This document shows, piece after piece, positions 44,416 through 52,786 of a stretch of DNA of 64,000 nucleotides. A program made the position numbers and the translations under genes. The notes beneath the pieces were generated by a model that was not told where the DNA came from, made no database searches, and saw only the letters and a program-made list of their open reading frames with translations. Origin of the DNA: Epsilonproteobacteria bacterium UBA4036 (GTDB lineage: Bacteria; Campylobacterota; Campylobacteria; Campylobacterales; Arcobacteraceae); the NCBI GenBank assembly GCA_002382325.1, contig DGAG01000007.1:186001-250000 (forward strand), in the 5' to 3' direction. How positions within the stretch are numbered: the first letter of the stretch is position 1; the number at the start of each line of letters is the position of its first letter.

Positions 44416-46310
44416 GTCCCATTATAGAAAAACCCAAACAATCACTTTTTTTGATTTTAGGCGTTATTATTGTCTTAACCGTTATGTTCAGTATGACAAC
44501 ACATGCCACTCACAGTTACATTACAACCAAAAACCGATTGATTCAAGAGATGAAGAAAAATTCTCACAATACGATTGTATCCCTTAAGAGCAGTTTGCGC
44601 TATTTAATTGCTTCATATGCTGTTCAAGAATACAATAATCTCATTGCCAATGAGATTTTACATCGCAATATTTTAGCCATTGTAGTTGAAGATTACAATT
44701 TTGGCGCTATTTTAGGTAAAGAGGCACAAATCAGTGGAAAAATAAAAGATGAAAAGGGTCAGCTTATTGATTATGACAGCAACAATATTTTACATCAAAC
44801 ACTTTTAAAAAATTGTTTTTATACCCAAAAATATCCCATTGAATATGACAATAAAATTATTGGTGAAATTGGCATTTATATCTCCGATAATCAAATGCAA
44901 AAAGAGTTAAAAGAGATTATTTTTAGTAACATTCAAATTACTTTGGGGGTCTCTGTTTTTTTAATTGTTGTTCTTTTCTTTACCATTAAATGGATTGTGT
45001 TAAGCCCTATTTTTGAAATTATTCAAACCATTAGCCACAGCAGTAAAGACGGTATTCCCCATCGTACCATTCAGAGCAATAATTTTTATGAAATGAATCA
45101 TTTAATTACCAGTATTAATACCATGATTCACACCATCAAAAGTTCTCGTTTGATTTTAAAACAAAAGCGTGATGAATTGAGAAAATCACTGGATTTACAA
45201 AAAACCATTTTAGACAACGTAGGCTATATGCTTATTCGTACGGATAAAAATGGCATCATCAAACAAATCAATAAGGAGACAGAAAAAGTATTAGGATACA
45301 AAAGTGAAGAGTTGATTGATATTTATACACCTGAAATCATTCATTTGGAAAGTGAAGTCAACTCTCACGCCAATGATCTTTCCAAAGAGTTTAATGAACC
45401 CGTTAAGGCTGGTTTTGAAGTATTTGTATTAAAAAGCAATAAGGGTGAAAAAAATGAACATGAGTGGATGTTTATTACTAAAGACAAACAACATATTCCT
45501 GTTTTACTTAATGTTAAAGCCTTAAAAGATAAAAAAGGTGAAATTTATGGTTATTTAGGCATTGCAAAAGATATCACTCAGCAAAAATTGTTAGAATCTC
45601 AATCAAAACTTGCTTCCATGGGAGAAATGATTGGAAATATAGCGCATCAGTGGCGACAGCCGTTAAGCGTCATTTCCACAGTTGCCAGTGGAGTTAAAGT
45701 CAAAAGTGAATTTAACCAATTTGAACCTGAACAGATTTTTCCTGATATGGATACCATCATTCAACAAACCCAATATTTGTCTAAAACCATTGATGATTTT
45801 CGAAACTTCTTAAAAGAGAGCAAAGAAAAAGAATCAATTAATCTCTCTAAAGTAGTTGAAACAGCTCTTTCTATTGTTCAATCAAGTATGATTGATAACA
45901 ATATCACGGTTGTTGTCAATCTTAAAAACAATGGACTGTTACATGCGTTTCCCAATCAATTAGTCCAAGCGCTTATCAATATTTTAAACAATGCCAAAGA
46001 TGCACTCAAAGAAAAAATCAATGAAGACTCACTTCGTTTACTTCTTGTGCAAACTCAGCAAAATGATAATCAACTCATTTTAACCATTAAAGACAACGCC
46101 GGTGGTATTTCCTCTGATGCCATGCCAAAAATCTTTGAGCCTTATTTTACCACCAAACATAAAAGTGTAGGGACAGGGATTGGTTTATCTATGGCGCATA
46201 AGATTATCACCGAACAACACAATGCTTCCATTGAGGCACGAAATGAGACATTTGAATATCAAAACCAAACCTTTACAGGGGCTTGTTTTACGATTACTTT
46301 TAACATTTAA
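44412..46310 (+). CDS. Membrane sensor histidine kinase paired with a binding protein
   Basis: 632 residues. Transmembrane helices at about 11-31 and 174-197 enclose a periplasmic domain of 140 residues. A HAMP-like linker, a PAS domain (about 262-390), phosphoacceptor His412 (GNIAHQWRQPL) and a HATPase (LINILNNAKDAL, GTGIGLSMAHK) follow. Overlap with the binding-protein gene implies a joint sensing unit. No response regulator is adjacent. Confidence 0.88.
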   Translation: MSPIIEKPKQSLFLILGVIIVLTVMFSMTTHATHSYITTKNRLIQEMKKNSHNTIVSLKSSLRYLIASYAVQEYNNLIANEILHRNILAIVVEDYNFGAILGKEAQISGKIKDEKGQLIDYDSNNILHQTLLKNCFYTQKYPIEYDNKIIGEIGIYISDNQMQKELKEIIFSNIQITLGVSVFLIVVLFFTIKWIVLSPIFEIIQTISHSSKDGIPHRTIQSNNFYEMNHLITSINTMIHTIKSSRLILKQKRDELRKSLDLQKTILDNVGYMLIRTDKNGIIKQINKETEKVLGYKSEELIDIYTPEIIHLESEVNSHANDLSKEFNEPVKAGFEVFVLKSNKGEKNEHEWMFITKDKQHIPVLLNVKALKDKKGEIYGYLGIAKDITQQKLLESQSKLASMGEMIGNIAHQWRQPLSVISTVASGVKVKSEFNQFEPEQIFPDMDTIIQQTQYLSKTIDDFRNFLKESKEKESINLSKVVETALSIVQSSMIDNNITVVVNLKNNGLLHAFPNQLVQALINILNNAKDALKEKINEDSLRLLLVQTQQNDNQLILTIKDNAGGISSDAMPKIFEPYFTTKHKSVGTGIGLSMAHKIITEQHNASIEARNETFEYQNQTFTGACFTITFNI

Positions 46311-46346
46311 TTACAAATTTGTAAGATTTTAATGTAACTTTAATGT
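46311..46346 (+). promoter_or_regulatory. Palindrome and 11-bp-period direct repeat upstream of a small membrane protein
   Basis: TTACAAATTTGTAA (46311-46324) is a perfect 14-bp palindrome. TTTAATGT occurs twice, at 46328-46335 and 46339-46346, with one helical turn between copies, the spacing used by OmpR/PhoB-type regulators. TATAAT follows at about 46356. The arrangement suggests a regulated promoter for the 46-residue gene; regulator unknown. Confidence 0.4.
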
Positions 46347-46395
46347 TTCTGTTCTTATAATGAGTTTTATTATTTGTAACTCAAAGGAAACAGTT

Positions 46396-46536
46396 ATGAC
46401 AACGTTATTCTTAATGATGGTGGCTTTGGTTGTATTATGGTTTGTAATCAGTTTTTGTGTTATTAATTACGATAAAAAAATGCAAAAGTCGTTAAATACT
46501 TTTCTAAAAGACGAAAAAATTAAACAAAGTGCTTAG
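46396..46536 (+). CDS. Small single-pass membrane protein, 46 aa
   Basis: An ATG at 46396 with AAAGGA seven bases upstream opens a 46-codon frame. It has one transmembrane helix (LFLMMVALVVLWFVISFCVI) and a lysine-rich cytoplasmic tail. A plausible promoter and repeats lie upstream, and the next gene (recR) is convergent. I recognise no family; such proteins often regulate larger membrane complexes. Confidence 0.6.
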   Translation: MTTLFLMMVALVVLWFVISFCVINYDKKMQKSLNTFLKDEKIKQSA

Positions 46537-46561
46537 TACGTTTTAATCAAACGCCCTTCTT

Positions 46562-47134
46562 CTACACCCCTACTTTACTTTGGATGGCTTTAGCCAGTGA
46601 TAGCATATCAACATTTTCTAAACTCACTCCTGTAGGGACTCCTTGAGCAATTTTACTGAAACTGATATTGAAATTTTGGAGTTTATCTTCAATAAAAATA
46701 ATAAACGCATCATTTGAAAGTGAAGGTGTTATCGCAAATAAAATCTCTTCGGTTTGATTGTTTTTAACAAAATCAATCAATTTTTGGATTAAAAATTCAT
46801 CCAGTTCATTTAAAACAAAATAAAGCCCTTGAAACTGCTTGGACTCTTCAATAATAAAAATATCTTTTGCGCTTTGCACAATACAAAGTCGATGTTTATC
46901 TCGTGTGTCATCCAAACAAATTTCACAAATTTCATGTTCTGTCATGCACCCACAATGGCGACATCGTTTAATTGAACCAATCGCATTTTCAATGCAATGA
47001 GCAAGTTTAATACCACTAAAATTATCATTCATAATGATGTGATACGCCAAACGCAATGCCGATTTTTTACCCACAGTAGGTAAACCCTCAAATGCTTCAA
47101 CCAAATCATAAAATTTTTCTAGACCTTTTTTCAT
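46562..47134 (-). CDS. recR: Recombination mediator RecR
   Basis: 190 residues. An N-terminal helix-hairpin-helix (FEGLPTVGKKSALRLAYHI), a C4 zinc finger (CRHCGCMTEHEICEIC) and a Toprim-like region (LCIVQSAKDIFIIEESKQF) define RecR, which loads RecA with RecO/RecF. The usual Toprim glutamate in the first strand is Gln here. It is divergent from dnaJ. Confidence 0.94.
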   Translation of the reverse strand: MKKGLEKFYDLVEAFEGLPTVGKKSALRLAYHIIMNDNFSGIKLAHCIENAIGSIKRCRHCGCMTEHEICEICLDDTRDKHRLCIVQSAKDIFIIEESKQFQGLYFVLNELDEFLIQKLIDFVKNNQTEEILFAITPSLSNDAFIIFIEDKLQNFNISFSKIAQGVPTGVSLENVDMLSLAKAIQSKVGV

Positions 47135-47206
47135 GTCGCGATTATATCGAATCTTTATATTTTTTTGGATAAAATCGCTAAAAATTTTCTACATAAGGTG
47201 ATGAAA

Positions 47207-48331
47207 TTGACAGAAATTGATTATTATGAATTATTAGAAGTAAGCAAAAGCAGCGATAAAACTACGATTAAAAAAGCGTATCGTAAATTGGCTATGCAAT
47301 ATCATCCTGATAAAAATCCAGGTGATAATGAGGCCGAAGAGAAGTTTAAAGCCATTAATGAAGCTTATCAAGTACTCAGTGATGATCAAAAAAGACAAAT
47401 CTATGACCGATATGGAAAAGCGGGGCTTCAAGGACAAGGACAAAGCAGTGGCTTTGGTGGGTTTGATGATTTGGGCTCTGTCTTTGAAGAGATGTTTGGA
47501 AGTGCATTTGGTGGTGGATTTGGTGGTTCAAGAAGAAAACAAAGAAAAACCTATAACTACAATTTAGATATTGCCATTGAAACCGTCATAGAGTTCAATG
47601 AAGCTGTCTTTGGCGTCAACAAAACAGTTGAGTATAGCTATAAAACGGCGTGTTCTTCATGTAAAGGAACTGGGGCAAAAGGAGGCAAACTCTCTACGTG
47701 TAGTTACTGTGATGGACATGGACAAATTCATACACGACAAGGGTTTATGACTTTTGCTCAAACGTGTCCTTATTGTCATGGAAGCGGTGAATCTGTAGGT
47801 GAAAAATGTCCTTCATGTAAAGGAAAAGGATATGAAGAAGTTAAAGAAAGCTTCAAAGTTGATATTCCTGAAGGGGTAAATACGGGCAATCGAATACGTG
47901 TTTCCAATAAAGGAAATATTGCTCCTGATGGCTCAAGAGGTGATTTATATATTCAAATTCGTGTTAAAGAGGATTCTCATTTTGTACGACACGACGATGA
48001 TATTTATTTGGAAGTTCCTCTGTTTTTTACGCAAGTGGTTTTAGGAGATACGATTAAAATCCCAAGTTTAAGAGGAGAATTGGAGCTTAAAATTCCAGCC
48101 GGTACCAAAGATAAAGAGCAATTTAAATTTAAAGGTGAAGGGGTAAAATCCGTACAAGGTTATGGAAAAGGCGATTTGATTGTACAAATTTCAATTAAAT
48201 ACCCTACGGATTTAAATGCCCAACAAAGAGAGCTTTTAGAAAAACTTCAAGAGAGTTTTGGCATAGAAAGCAAACCTCATGAGTCAATTTTTGAAGGAAT
48301 GTTTGATAAAGTTAAAAAGTGGTTTTCATAA
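47207..48331 (+). CDS. dnaJ: Chaperone DnaJ
   Basis: 374 residues: J domain with HPD (YHPDKNPGD), Gly/Phe region (SGFGGFDDLGSVF), four C-x2-C-x-G-x-G zinc repeats (CSSCKGTG, CSYCDGHG, CPYCHGSG, CPSCKGKG) and the C-terminal substrate domain. I choose TTG at 47207 (TEIDYYELLEV) because AAGG is eight bases upstream; ATG 47201 is too close to it. It delivers clients to DnaK. trpB follows 21 bp later. Confidence 0.95.
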   Translation: MTEIDYYELLEVSKSSDKTTIKKAYRKLAMQYHPDKNPGDNEAEEKFKAINEAYQVLSDDQKRQIYDRYGKAGLQGQGQSSGFGGFDDLGSVFEEMFGSAFGGGFGGSRRKQRKTYNYNLDIAIETVIEFNEAVFGVNKTVEYSYKTACSSCKGTGAKGGKLSTCSYCDGHGQIHTRQGFMTFAQTCPYCHGSGESVGEKCPSCKGKGYEEVKESFKVDIPEGVNTGNRIRVSNKGNIAPDGSRGDLYIQIRVKEDSHFVRHDDDIYLEVPLFFTQVVLGDTIKIPSLRGELELKIPAGTKDKEQFKFKGEGVKSVQGYGKGDLIVQISIKYPTDLNAQQRELLEKLQESFGIESKPHESIFEGMFDKVKKWFS

Positions 48332-48352
48332 TATTTTAAAACAGGAAGAACA

Positions 48353-49570
48353 ATGAGCAATTCATATTTAGACACCATGCCCAATACCGATGGATTTTTT
48401 GGAAAGTTTGGAGGAGCCTTTTTACCTCCACAGCTTGAAACACCATTTACCCAAATCAAAGAAGCCTATGAGCAACTTAAAAATTCGCCAAAATTTATTG
48501 AAGAGTTAAAGTATGTACGAAAACATTTTCAAGGACGCCCTACTCCTATTACCTTTGCTAAAAACTTAACGGCTTTTTGTGGAGGTGCAAAAATTTATCT
48601 CAAACGTGAGGATTTAAATCATACGGGTTCTCATAAGCTTAACCACTGTATGGCAGAAGTGATTTTAGCCAAACACTTAGGCAAGAAAAAAGTCATTGCT
48701 GAAACAGGAGCAGGACAACACGGTGTTGCCTTAGCAACGGCTGCTGCATATTTTGGTTTAGAGTGTGAAATTCATATGGGAGAAGTGGACATTAAAAAAG
48801 AGCACCCCAATGTGGTTCGAATGAAAATATTAGGCGCCAAAGTTGTTCCTGCAACGCATGGACTTAAAACCTTAAAAGAAGCCGTTGACAGTGCCTTTGA
48901 AAGCTATTTAAAAGATACTGACAATGCCATTTACTGCATTGGTTCTGTTGTGGGTCCTCACCCTTTCCCTATGATGGTGCGAGATTTCCAAAGTATTATA
49001 TCCCTAGAAGCCAAAGAACAATTTTTTGAACATGAAAACGCATTGCCAGACAATGTGGTGGCATGTGTAGGCGGAGGAAGCAATGCCATGGGAATATTTG
49101 CTCATTTTATTGAAGAAAAAGAGGTGAACTTGTATGGGGTTGAACCCATGGGTAAAGGTGAAAACATTGGCGAACACAGTGCCAGTTTAACCTATGGAAG
49201 TGAAGGCATTATGCACGGATTTAACTCCATTATGCTAAAAGATGATAAAGGAGAACCCGCACCCGTACACTCTATTGGAAGTGGCATTGATTATCCCAGT
49301 GTTGGACCAGAACACGCTTATTTAAACAGCATACAAAGAACACAAATTGGACATTGTAACGACGATGAAGCCATCGATGCTTTTTATAAACTTTCACAAC
49401 TTGAAGGGATTATTCCTGCTTTAGAATCGGCTCATGCTATTGGATTTGCCATAAAATTAGCCAAAACACTCTCACAAGATAAAACCATTTTAATCAGTTT
49501 AAGTGGTCGAGGAGATAAAGACATTGATTTTGTAGTAGAAAACTATCCTGTTCCTAATGCCAAATTTTAA
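48353..49570 (+). CDS. trpB: Tryptophan synthase beta chain
   Basis: 405 residues with the PLP lysine Lys95 in LNHTGSHKLNH, the phosphate loop CVGGGSNAMG, and EPMGKGENIGEHSASL. It condenses indole and serine to tryptophan. trpA is not adjacent, so trp genes appear scattered (trpD is elsewhere in the window). A hairpin straddles its stop codon. Confidence 0.95.
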   Translation: MSNSYLDTMPNTDGFFGKFGGAFLPPQLETPFTQIKEAYEQLKNSPKFIEELKYVRKHFQGRPTPITFAKNLTAFCGGAKIYLKREDLNHTGSHKLNHCMAEVILAKHLGKKKVIAETGAGQHGVALATAAAYFGLECEIHMGEVDIKKEHPNVVRMKILGAKVVPATHGLKTLKEAVDSAFESYLKDTDNAIYCIGSVVGPHPFPMMVRDFQSIISLEAKEQFFEHENALPDNVVACVGGGSNAMGIFAHFIEEKEVNLYGVEPMGKGENIGEHSASLTYGSEGIMHGFNSIMLKDDKGEPAPVHSIGSGIDYPSVGPEHAYLNSIQRTQIGHCNDDEAIDAFYKLSQLEGIIPALESAHAIGFAIKLAKTLSQDKTILISLSGRGDKDIDFVVENYPVPNAKF

Positions 49571-49582
49571 AAGGCATTAGGA
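49552..49582. terminator. Hairpin between convergent trpB and ygbA-like genes
   Basis: TCCTAATGCC and GGCATTAGGA form a perfect 10-bp stem with an 11-base AT-rich loop. It spans the trpB stop codon and the end of the opposing gene, so it can serve both. Confidence 0.6.
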
Positions 49583-49912
49583 GAAAAACTTCTTAATTCT
49601 ACTCAATCCCAATTGAATTCCACTGAATTTCATAATCCGTGCCACTTCTTTGTATTTTGATTTTTCATAACACGGATTTTTGCAACTTCGACATTTGGGT
49701 TTGATTTCATGGGGACACTCATACAATCTTTCAAAAGCGTAATTGATCAAATTTTTACACTCTTCACACAACGTTAATTCAACTGAAAAATGCAGCGTTT
49801 TATAGTTAAAAGATTGAGTATAGGGCAAAAGAGTATTGTGTTTTTTTGCACAATGAATTTCAAAAAACTTCTTTAATATTTCAACTTCAGATTTAAATTT
49901 TTCTTCTGTCAT
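49577..49912 (-). CDS. YgbA-family (nitrous-oxide-stimulated promoter) protein
   Basis: 111 residues. The cysteine pattern LCEECKNLINYAFERLYECPH and KPKCRSCKNPCY, and the C-terminal helix VARIMKFSGIQL, match the E. coli YgbA family, which is induced by NO through NsrR and linked to recovery from nitrosative stress. The molecular role is unresolved; six cysteines suggest metal binding. An FNR-like box lies about 50 bp upstream. Confidence 0.85.
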   Translation of the reverse strand: MTEEKFKSEVEILKKFFEIHCAKKHNTLLPYTQSFNYKTLHFSVELTLCEECKNLINYAFERLYECPHEIKPKCRSCKNPCYEKSKYKEVARIMKFSGIQLGLSRIKKFFS

Positions 49913-49962
49913 AGTAAACTCATTTTTGCTTTGTATTGTATATTTTTTAAGGTATTAAGTCC

Positions 49963-49976
49963 ATGATTGGAATCAA
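49963..49976 (-). promoter_or_regulatory. FNR/CRP-family-like operator upstream of the ygbA-like gene
   Basis: On the reverse strand the site reads TTGATTCCAATCAT, matching TTGAT-N4-ATCAA at nine of ten positions. A TACAAT-like -10 lies at about 49935, placing the box close to the -41 position used by activators. A second palindrome, ATACAATTTGTAT, sits further upstream (about 49985-49997). The regulator is not in the window. Confidence 0.5.
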
Positions 49977-50038
49977 TTACAACATACAAATTGTATCTAA
50001 ATAGAACTATTTATCTGAAAAAATTTAAGCTTTTTTCT

Positions 50039-50413
50039 TTATCTACTGTTTTTTTGCTCTTTTTCAAAAGCTTCCCTGCATTCAATACAAAATCTGGCAT
50101 GTGGTTTTACTTTCAGTCTTTTAAGTCCTACGGGACTATCACACATTTCACAAACCCCATAAGTATTATTTTCAATTTTTTTAAGTGCCCATTCTATCTC
50201 TTTTAAAACAACTAACTGTTTTTCTCTTAAAATATTAAGATTATAACTGTCACTTGAAACTTCTGCATAATCAACTTCATCATAAGAAGGTTCAGTGAGT
50301 AACTCTTTTATTATTGAATGGCTTAAATTTGATTCTTTAAGCAACTGCTCTTTTTTTTCTAATAATTTGTTTTTTAACTCTTGAATGTGTTCTTTTTTTA
50401 ATATCATTGTCAT
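50039..50413 (-). CDS. DksA/TraR-family zinc-finger transcription factor
   Basis: 124 residues with an N-terminal coiled coil (about 8-80) and a C4 zinc finger, Cys88, Cys91, Cys109 and Cys112 (GVCEMCDSP, FCIEC). Such proteins bind the RNA polymerase secondary channel. The coiled-coil tip has DEVDYAEVSSD; the exact DksA tip motif is not clearly matched. It shares one base with hisI upstream and is the last gene of the putative metal-response operon. All four cysteines are kept, unlike zinc-sparing DksA2. Confidence 0.88.
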   Translation of the reverse strand: MTMILKKEHIQELKNKLLEKKEQLLKESNLSHSIIKELLTEPSYDEVDYAEVSSDSYNLNILREKQLVVLKEIEWALKKIENNTYGVCEMCDSPVGLKRLKVKPHARFCIECREAFEKEQKNSR

Positions 50414-50739
50414 TACTCCTTATGAGAAAAATACGTTCTAAAAAAACATGATTTTGCACCGGTATGGCAAGCAATATTACCCACTTGTTCAACAATTACA
50501 AGAAGAGTATCTTCATCGCAATCAACTCTTAAATCAATAAGTTTTTGGAAATGTCCACTGCTTTCTCCTTTTTTCCATATTCTGTTTTTACTTCGGGAAA
50601 AATAGTGAACAATTTTTGTTTGAACGGTTAAATTAAAAGCTTCTTCATCCATATAACCCAACATTAATATCTCATTTGTGCCATATTCTTGTGTGATTAC
50701 AGGAACTAATCCATTGGATTTCTTAAAATCAATATTCAT
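50413..50739 (-). CDS. hisI: Phosphoribosyl-AMP cyclohydrolase (stand-alone)
   Basis: 108 residues with SRSKNRIWKKGESSGH, metal-binding DCDED (Asp73, Asp75, Asp77) and zinc cysteines Cys74, Cys91 and Cys98 (ACHTGAKSCF). It opens the purine ring in histidine synthesis. It is not fused to HisE and has no his genes near it; its neighbours are zev-like and dksA-like genes. Extra HisI copies occur in Zur regulons of other bacteria, so this may be a paralogue. Confidence 0.92.
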   Translation of the reverse strand: MNIDFKKSNGLVPVITQEYGTNEILMLGYMDEEAFNLTVQTKIVHYFSRSKNRIWKKGESSGHFQKLIDLRVDCDEDTLLVIVEQVGNIACHTGAKSCFFRTYFSHKE

Positions 50740-50800
50740 TTCTTACCTCTTTTTTACTGTTTTTTTATAACTCTCATATTAATAGTTTTAATTTATTTTA

Positions 50801-51562
50801 TTATGCCAATCGATTTAAAGAGGTCAATAATAAAAAAGTCCCCAATATTAATATTAAAATAGCGCCAATAATTTCTAAGAAATAGCTTTTTTCTCCTAAA
50901 AAACCCGATGCCTTTTTATTAAGTGCAATAGCAAATATTCCTGCTATTGATATGGTAAGTCCCATTCCTATACTCATAGCAATTGCACTAAAAATTCCTA
51001 ACGTAAAATGTCCAAGCATAATACAAAAAAGAACTATTGTCATCACACCAGGACAAGGAATAATCCCTGCACTAATACTTAAAATATAAATATTTTTATC
51101 CTTTTGTGGGAGAGATTGTTCTTTGTTTTTTTTGTGTTTATATGCATGCCATATCAAATAAAGCCCAATGATAATAATTAATACGGCACTTAAAACCATG
51201 ACGCTTTCACTTAATTCGTTAAAATGTTTTCTGAACATTGTTTTAAATAAGAAAAAGATACCAAAAGTAATAAATACGGCTGATATGGCATGAACAATTG
51301 CAATTAAAAATCCCACTTTAAATACTTTTTTATAATTGTTTTTATTCGATGCAAAATAAAAGGCAACCAAAGACTTCCCATGTCCTGGTCCTGCGGCATG
51401 AACAAGACCATAAATAAAAGCTATTCCAAGCAAAGACAATGAAAGTGTCATTGAGTTTTCATTATTAATATTTTTTATAGAACTTGCTATTAGTTTATTA
51501 AAAGCATATTGATATTCAACGAGTACATGTAAAAAATTATTATAAACTTCGATTAACATCAT
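50801..51562 (-). CDS. NicO-family metal permease, ZevB-like
   Basis: 253 residues with about six membrane helices and NicO hallmarks: YGLVHAAGPGHGKSLV, IVHAISAVF and GIIPCPGVMTIVLF. The family includes RcnA Ni/Co exporters and Haemophilus ZevB, which is needed with ZevA for zinc acquisition. Its ATG overlaps the stop of the DUF1007 gene (ATGA). The pairing with DUF1007 favours ZevB over RcnA, but the direction and metal are not readable from sequence. Confidence 0.85.
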   Translation of the reverse strand: MMLIEVYNNFLHVLVEYQYAFNKLIASSIKNINNENSMTLSLSLLGIAFIYGLVHAAGPGHGKSLVAFYFASNKNNYKKVFKVGFLIAIVHAISAVFITFGIFFLFKTMFRKHFNELSESVMVLSAVLIIIIGLYLIWHAYKHKKNKEQSLPQKDKNIYILSISAGIIPCPGVMTIVLFCIMLGHFTLGIFSAIAMSIGMGLTISIAGIFAIALNKKASGFLGEKSYFLEIIGAILILILGTFLLLTSLNRLA

Positions 51563-52080
51563 TTAAATTCCAATCGTCGTGAATAATAAAAATCTTTATC
51601 TATTCCATTCACTTGATAGAATAAATTTCCCGTTACAAATCTCTTTTCTAATATAAAAGCTGTAAAGTTTTTAGAATCATAAAAATCAATATAAACACTG
51701 TTTTTATCACTATTAATTTCAACATCAAATAGATAAATCACTCTCTTTTCTTTATCAATAAAAGATTTAAAGTTTTTAGGAATGATTGAAATGAGTTTTT
51801 TGTTAATGTTAACATAGGTATAAAATCCATAGGCTTCAAGTGGCTCAAAATAGTTAATTTTTATGTATTGCTCTTCTTCTTTATCTATTTTGCCATTTGC
51901 ATTTTGGTCAAATTCCATAATTAAAAGTTCTGAGGTCATTTCATCAAATTTCCACAGGAGAGTGATTGAATTTATTATATTTTTATTGTTATAAATTTTA
52001 GGGAAAACATCAATAAACGTATGAGGATGAGCAAATAGATGTATAAATAGAATAAAAAATAAGATTACTATACTTTTCAT
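51559..52080 (-). CDS. DUF1007 periplasmic protein, ZevA-like
   Basis: 173 residues with a signal peptide (SIVILFFILFIHLFA) directly followed by HPHTFIDVFP, and then LLWKFDEMTSELL and FDQNANGKIDKEE. This is the DUF1007 pattern; the N-terminal HPH of the mature protein is a likely metal ligand and the DxNxNGxID loop resembles an EF-hand. Haemophilus ZevA is a zinc-binding member. It is the first gene of the leftward operon, right next to the palindromic operators. Confidence 0.88.
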   Translation of the reverse strand: MKSIVILFFILFIHLFAHPHTFIDVFPKIYNNKNIINSITLLWKFDEMTSELLIMEFDQNANGKIDKEEEQYIKINYFEPLEAYGFYTYVNINKKLISIIPKNFKSFIDKEKRVIYLFDVEINSDKNSVYIDFYDSKNFTAFILEKRFVTGNLFYQVNGIDKDFYYSRRLEFK

Positions 52081-52101
52081 AAATCACTCTTTTATAAATT
52101 A

Positions 52102-52116
52102 TGCAACAAAGTTGCA
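52102..52116. promoter_or_regulatory. Inverted repeat TGCAAC-AAA-GTTGCA, candidate Fur/Zur-family operator
   Basis: A perfect 6-3-6 inverted repeat 22 bp upstream of the zevA-like start. The same core occurs 45 bp away in a longer palindrome. TGCAA-N5-TTGCA is the form reported for the Fur-family nickel regulator Nur, and the adjacent gene set looks Zur-regulated. The regulator is inferred only. Confidence 0.6.
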
Positions 52117-52140
52117 ACTTTGAAATAGTAGCACATAATA

Positions 52141-52167
52141 TTTAAATGCAACTTAGTTGCATTTAAA
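52141..52167. promoter_or_regulatory. 27-bp perfect palindrome (12-3-12), candidate Fur/Zur-family operator
   Basis: The left arm TTTAAATGCAAC and the right arm GTTGCATTTAAA are exact reverse complements around TTA. The core TGCAAC-N3-GTTGCA is shared with the site at 52102. It is centred between the divergent operons, 66 bp before the QueD-like ATG. Two sites between two divergent promoters suggest co-repression of both operons. Confidence 0.7.
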
Positions 52168-52232
52168 TACTCTTTGGTTAAAATACTAAAATAAAAAATG
52201 GAGTACTTGACTATGGAAAGATTTAATATAAA

Positions 52233-52778
52233 ATGATTATAAGAAAAAAATTTAAATTTGAAGGTGCTCATATTGTAAGAAATTGTTCCACCAAACGATG
52301 CAAAAAATCAATCCATGGACACTCATATGAGGTTGAAGTGTTTTTTACATCAAATAAGTTGGATAATGGATATATGATTTTAGATTTTGGTTTGACTAAA
52401 AAACATATCAAAAATATCATTGATTCATTTGATCACGCGTACTCTTTTTGGAGTAAAGAAAAAGAGGAATTTAAGAATTTTTTTAAAACCAACAGTGAAC
52501 GCTGGATAGAAATGCCTGTATCTCCAAGTGTTGAATCATACAGTCTAATGTTTTTAAAGTTTATTGACACTGTTTTAAAACAGACAACCTTTTCTAACGG
52601 AGAAGGCGATATTTCAGTTTCATCGGTACGAGTGCATGAGACTAAAACAAGCTATGCCGAAGCATTTAGAGCAGATATGAGTTTAATCGAATTAGACCTA
52701 AAACAAGTTATCTTTTCCAATGAGGTTATTAACGAATGGGAAGAAAAAGATGAATTACTTAACATTTTATCAACATAA
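52233..52778 (+). CDS. 6-pyruvoyl-tetrahydropterin synthase/QueD-like protein
   Basis: 181 residues, longer than E. coli QueD (about 120). Zinc ligands His13, His28 and His30 (GAHIV, IHGHSYEV), catalytic Cys23 (four residues before HGH rather than three), SFDHAYSF and VRVHETKTSYAEA are present. The family makes 6-carboxytetrahydropterin for queuosine, or pterins. Its place opposite the zev-like operon fits the QueD2 paralogues of Zur regulons. A 12-codon frame (52198-52236) ends overlapping its ATG and could be a leader, or chance. Confidence 0.85.
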   Translation: MIIRKKFKFEGAHIVRNCSTKRCKKSIHGHSYEVEVFFTSNKLDNGYMILDFGLTKKHIKNIIDSFDHAYSFWSKEKEEFKNFFKTNSERWIEMPVSPSVESYSLMFLKFIDTVLKQTTFSNGEGDISVSSVRVHETKTSYAEAFRADMSLIELDLKQVIFSNEVINEWEEKDELLNILST

Positions 52779-52786
52779 AGGAAAAA

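Noticed and set aside
50039..50413. Zinc-sparing DksA2 that lacks zinc-finger cysteines
   Set aside because: All four cysteines (88, 91, 109, 112) are present, so it should bind zinc.
52198..52236. A 12-codon leader frame overlapping the QueD-like ATG
   Set aside because: No ribosome binding site and no attenuator-like structure; noted only as a possibility.
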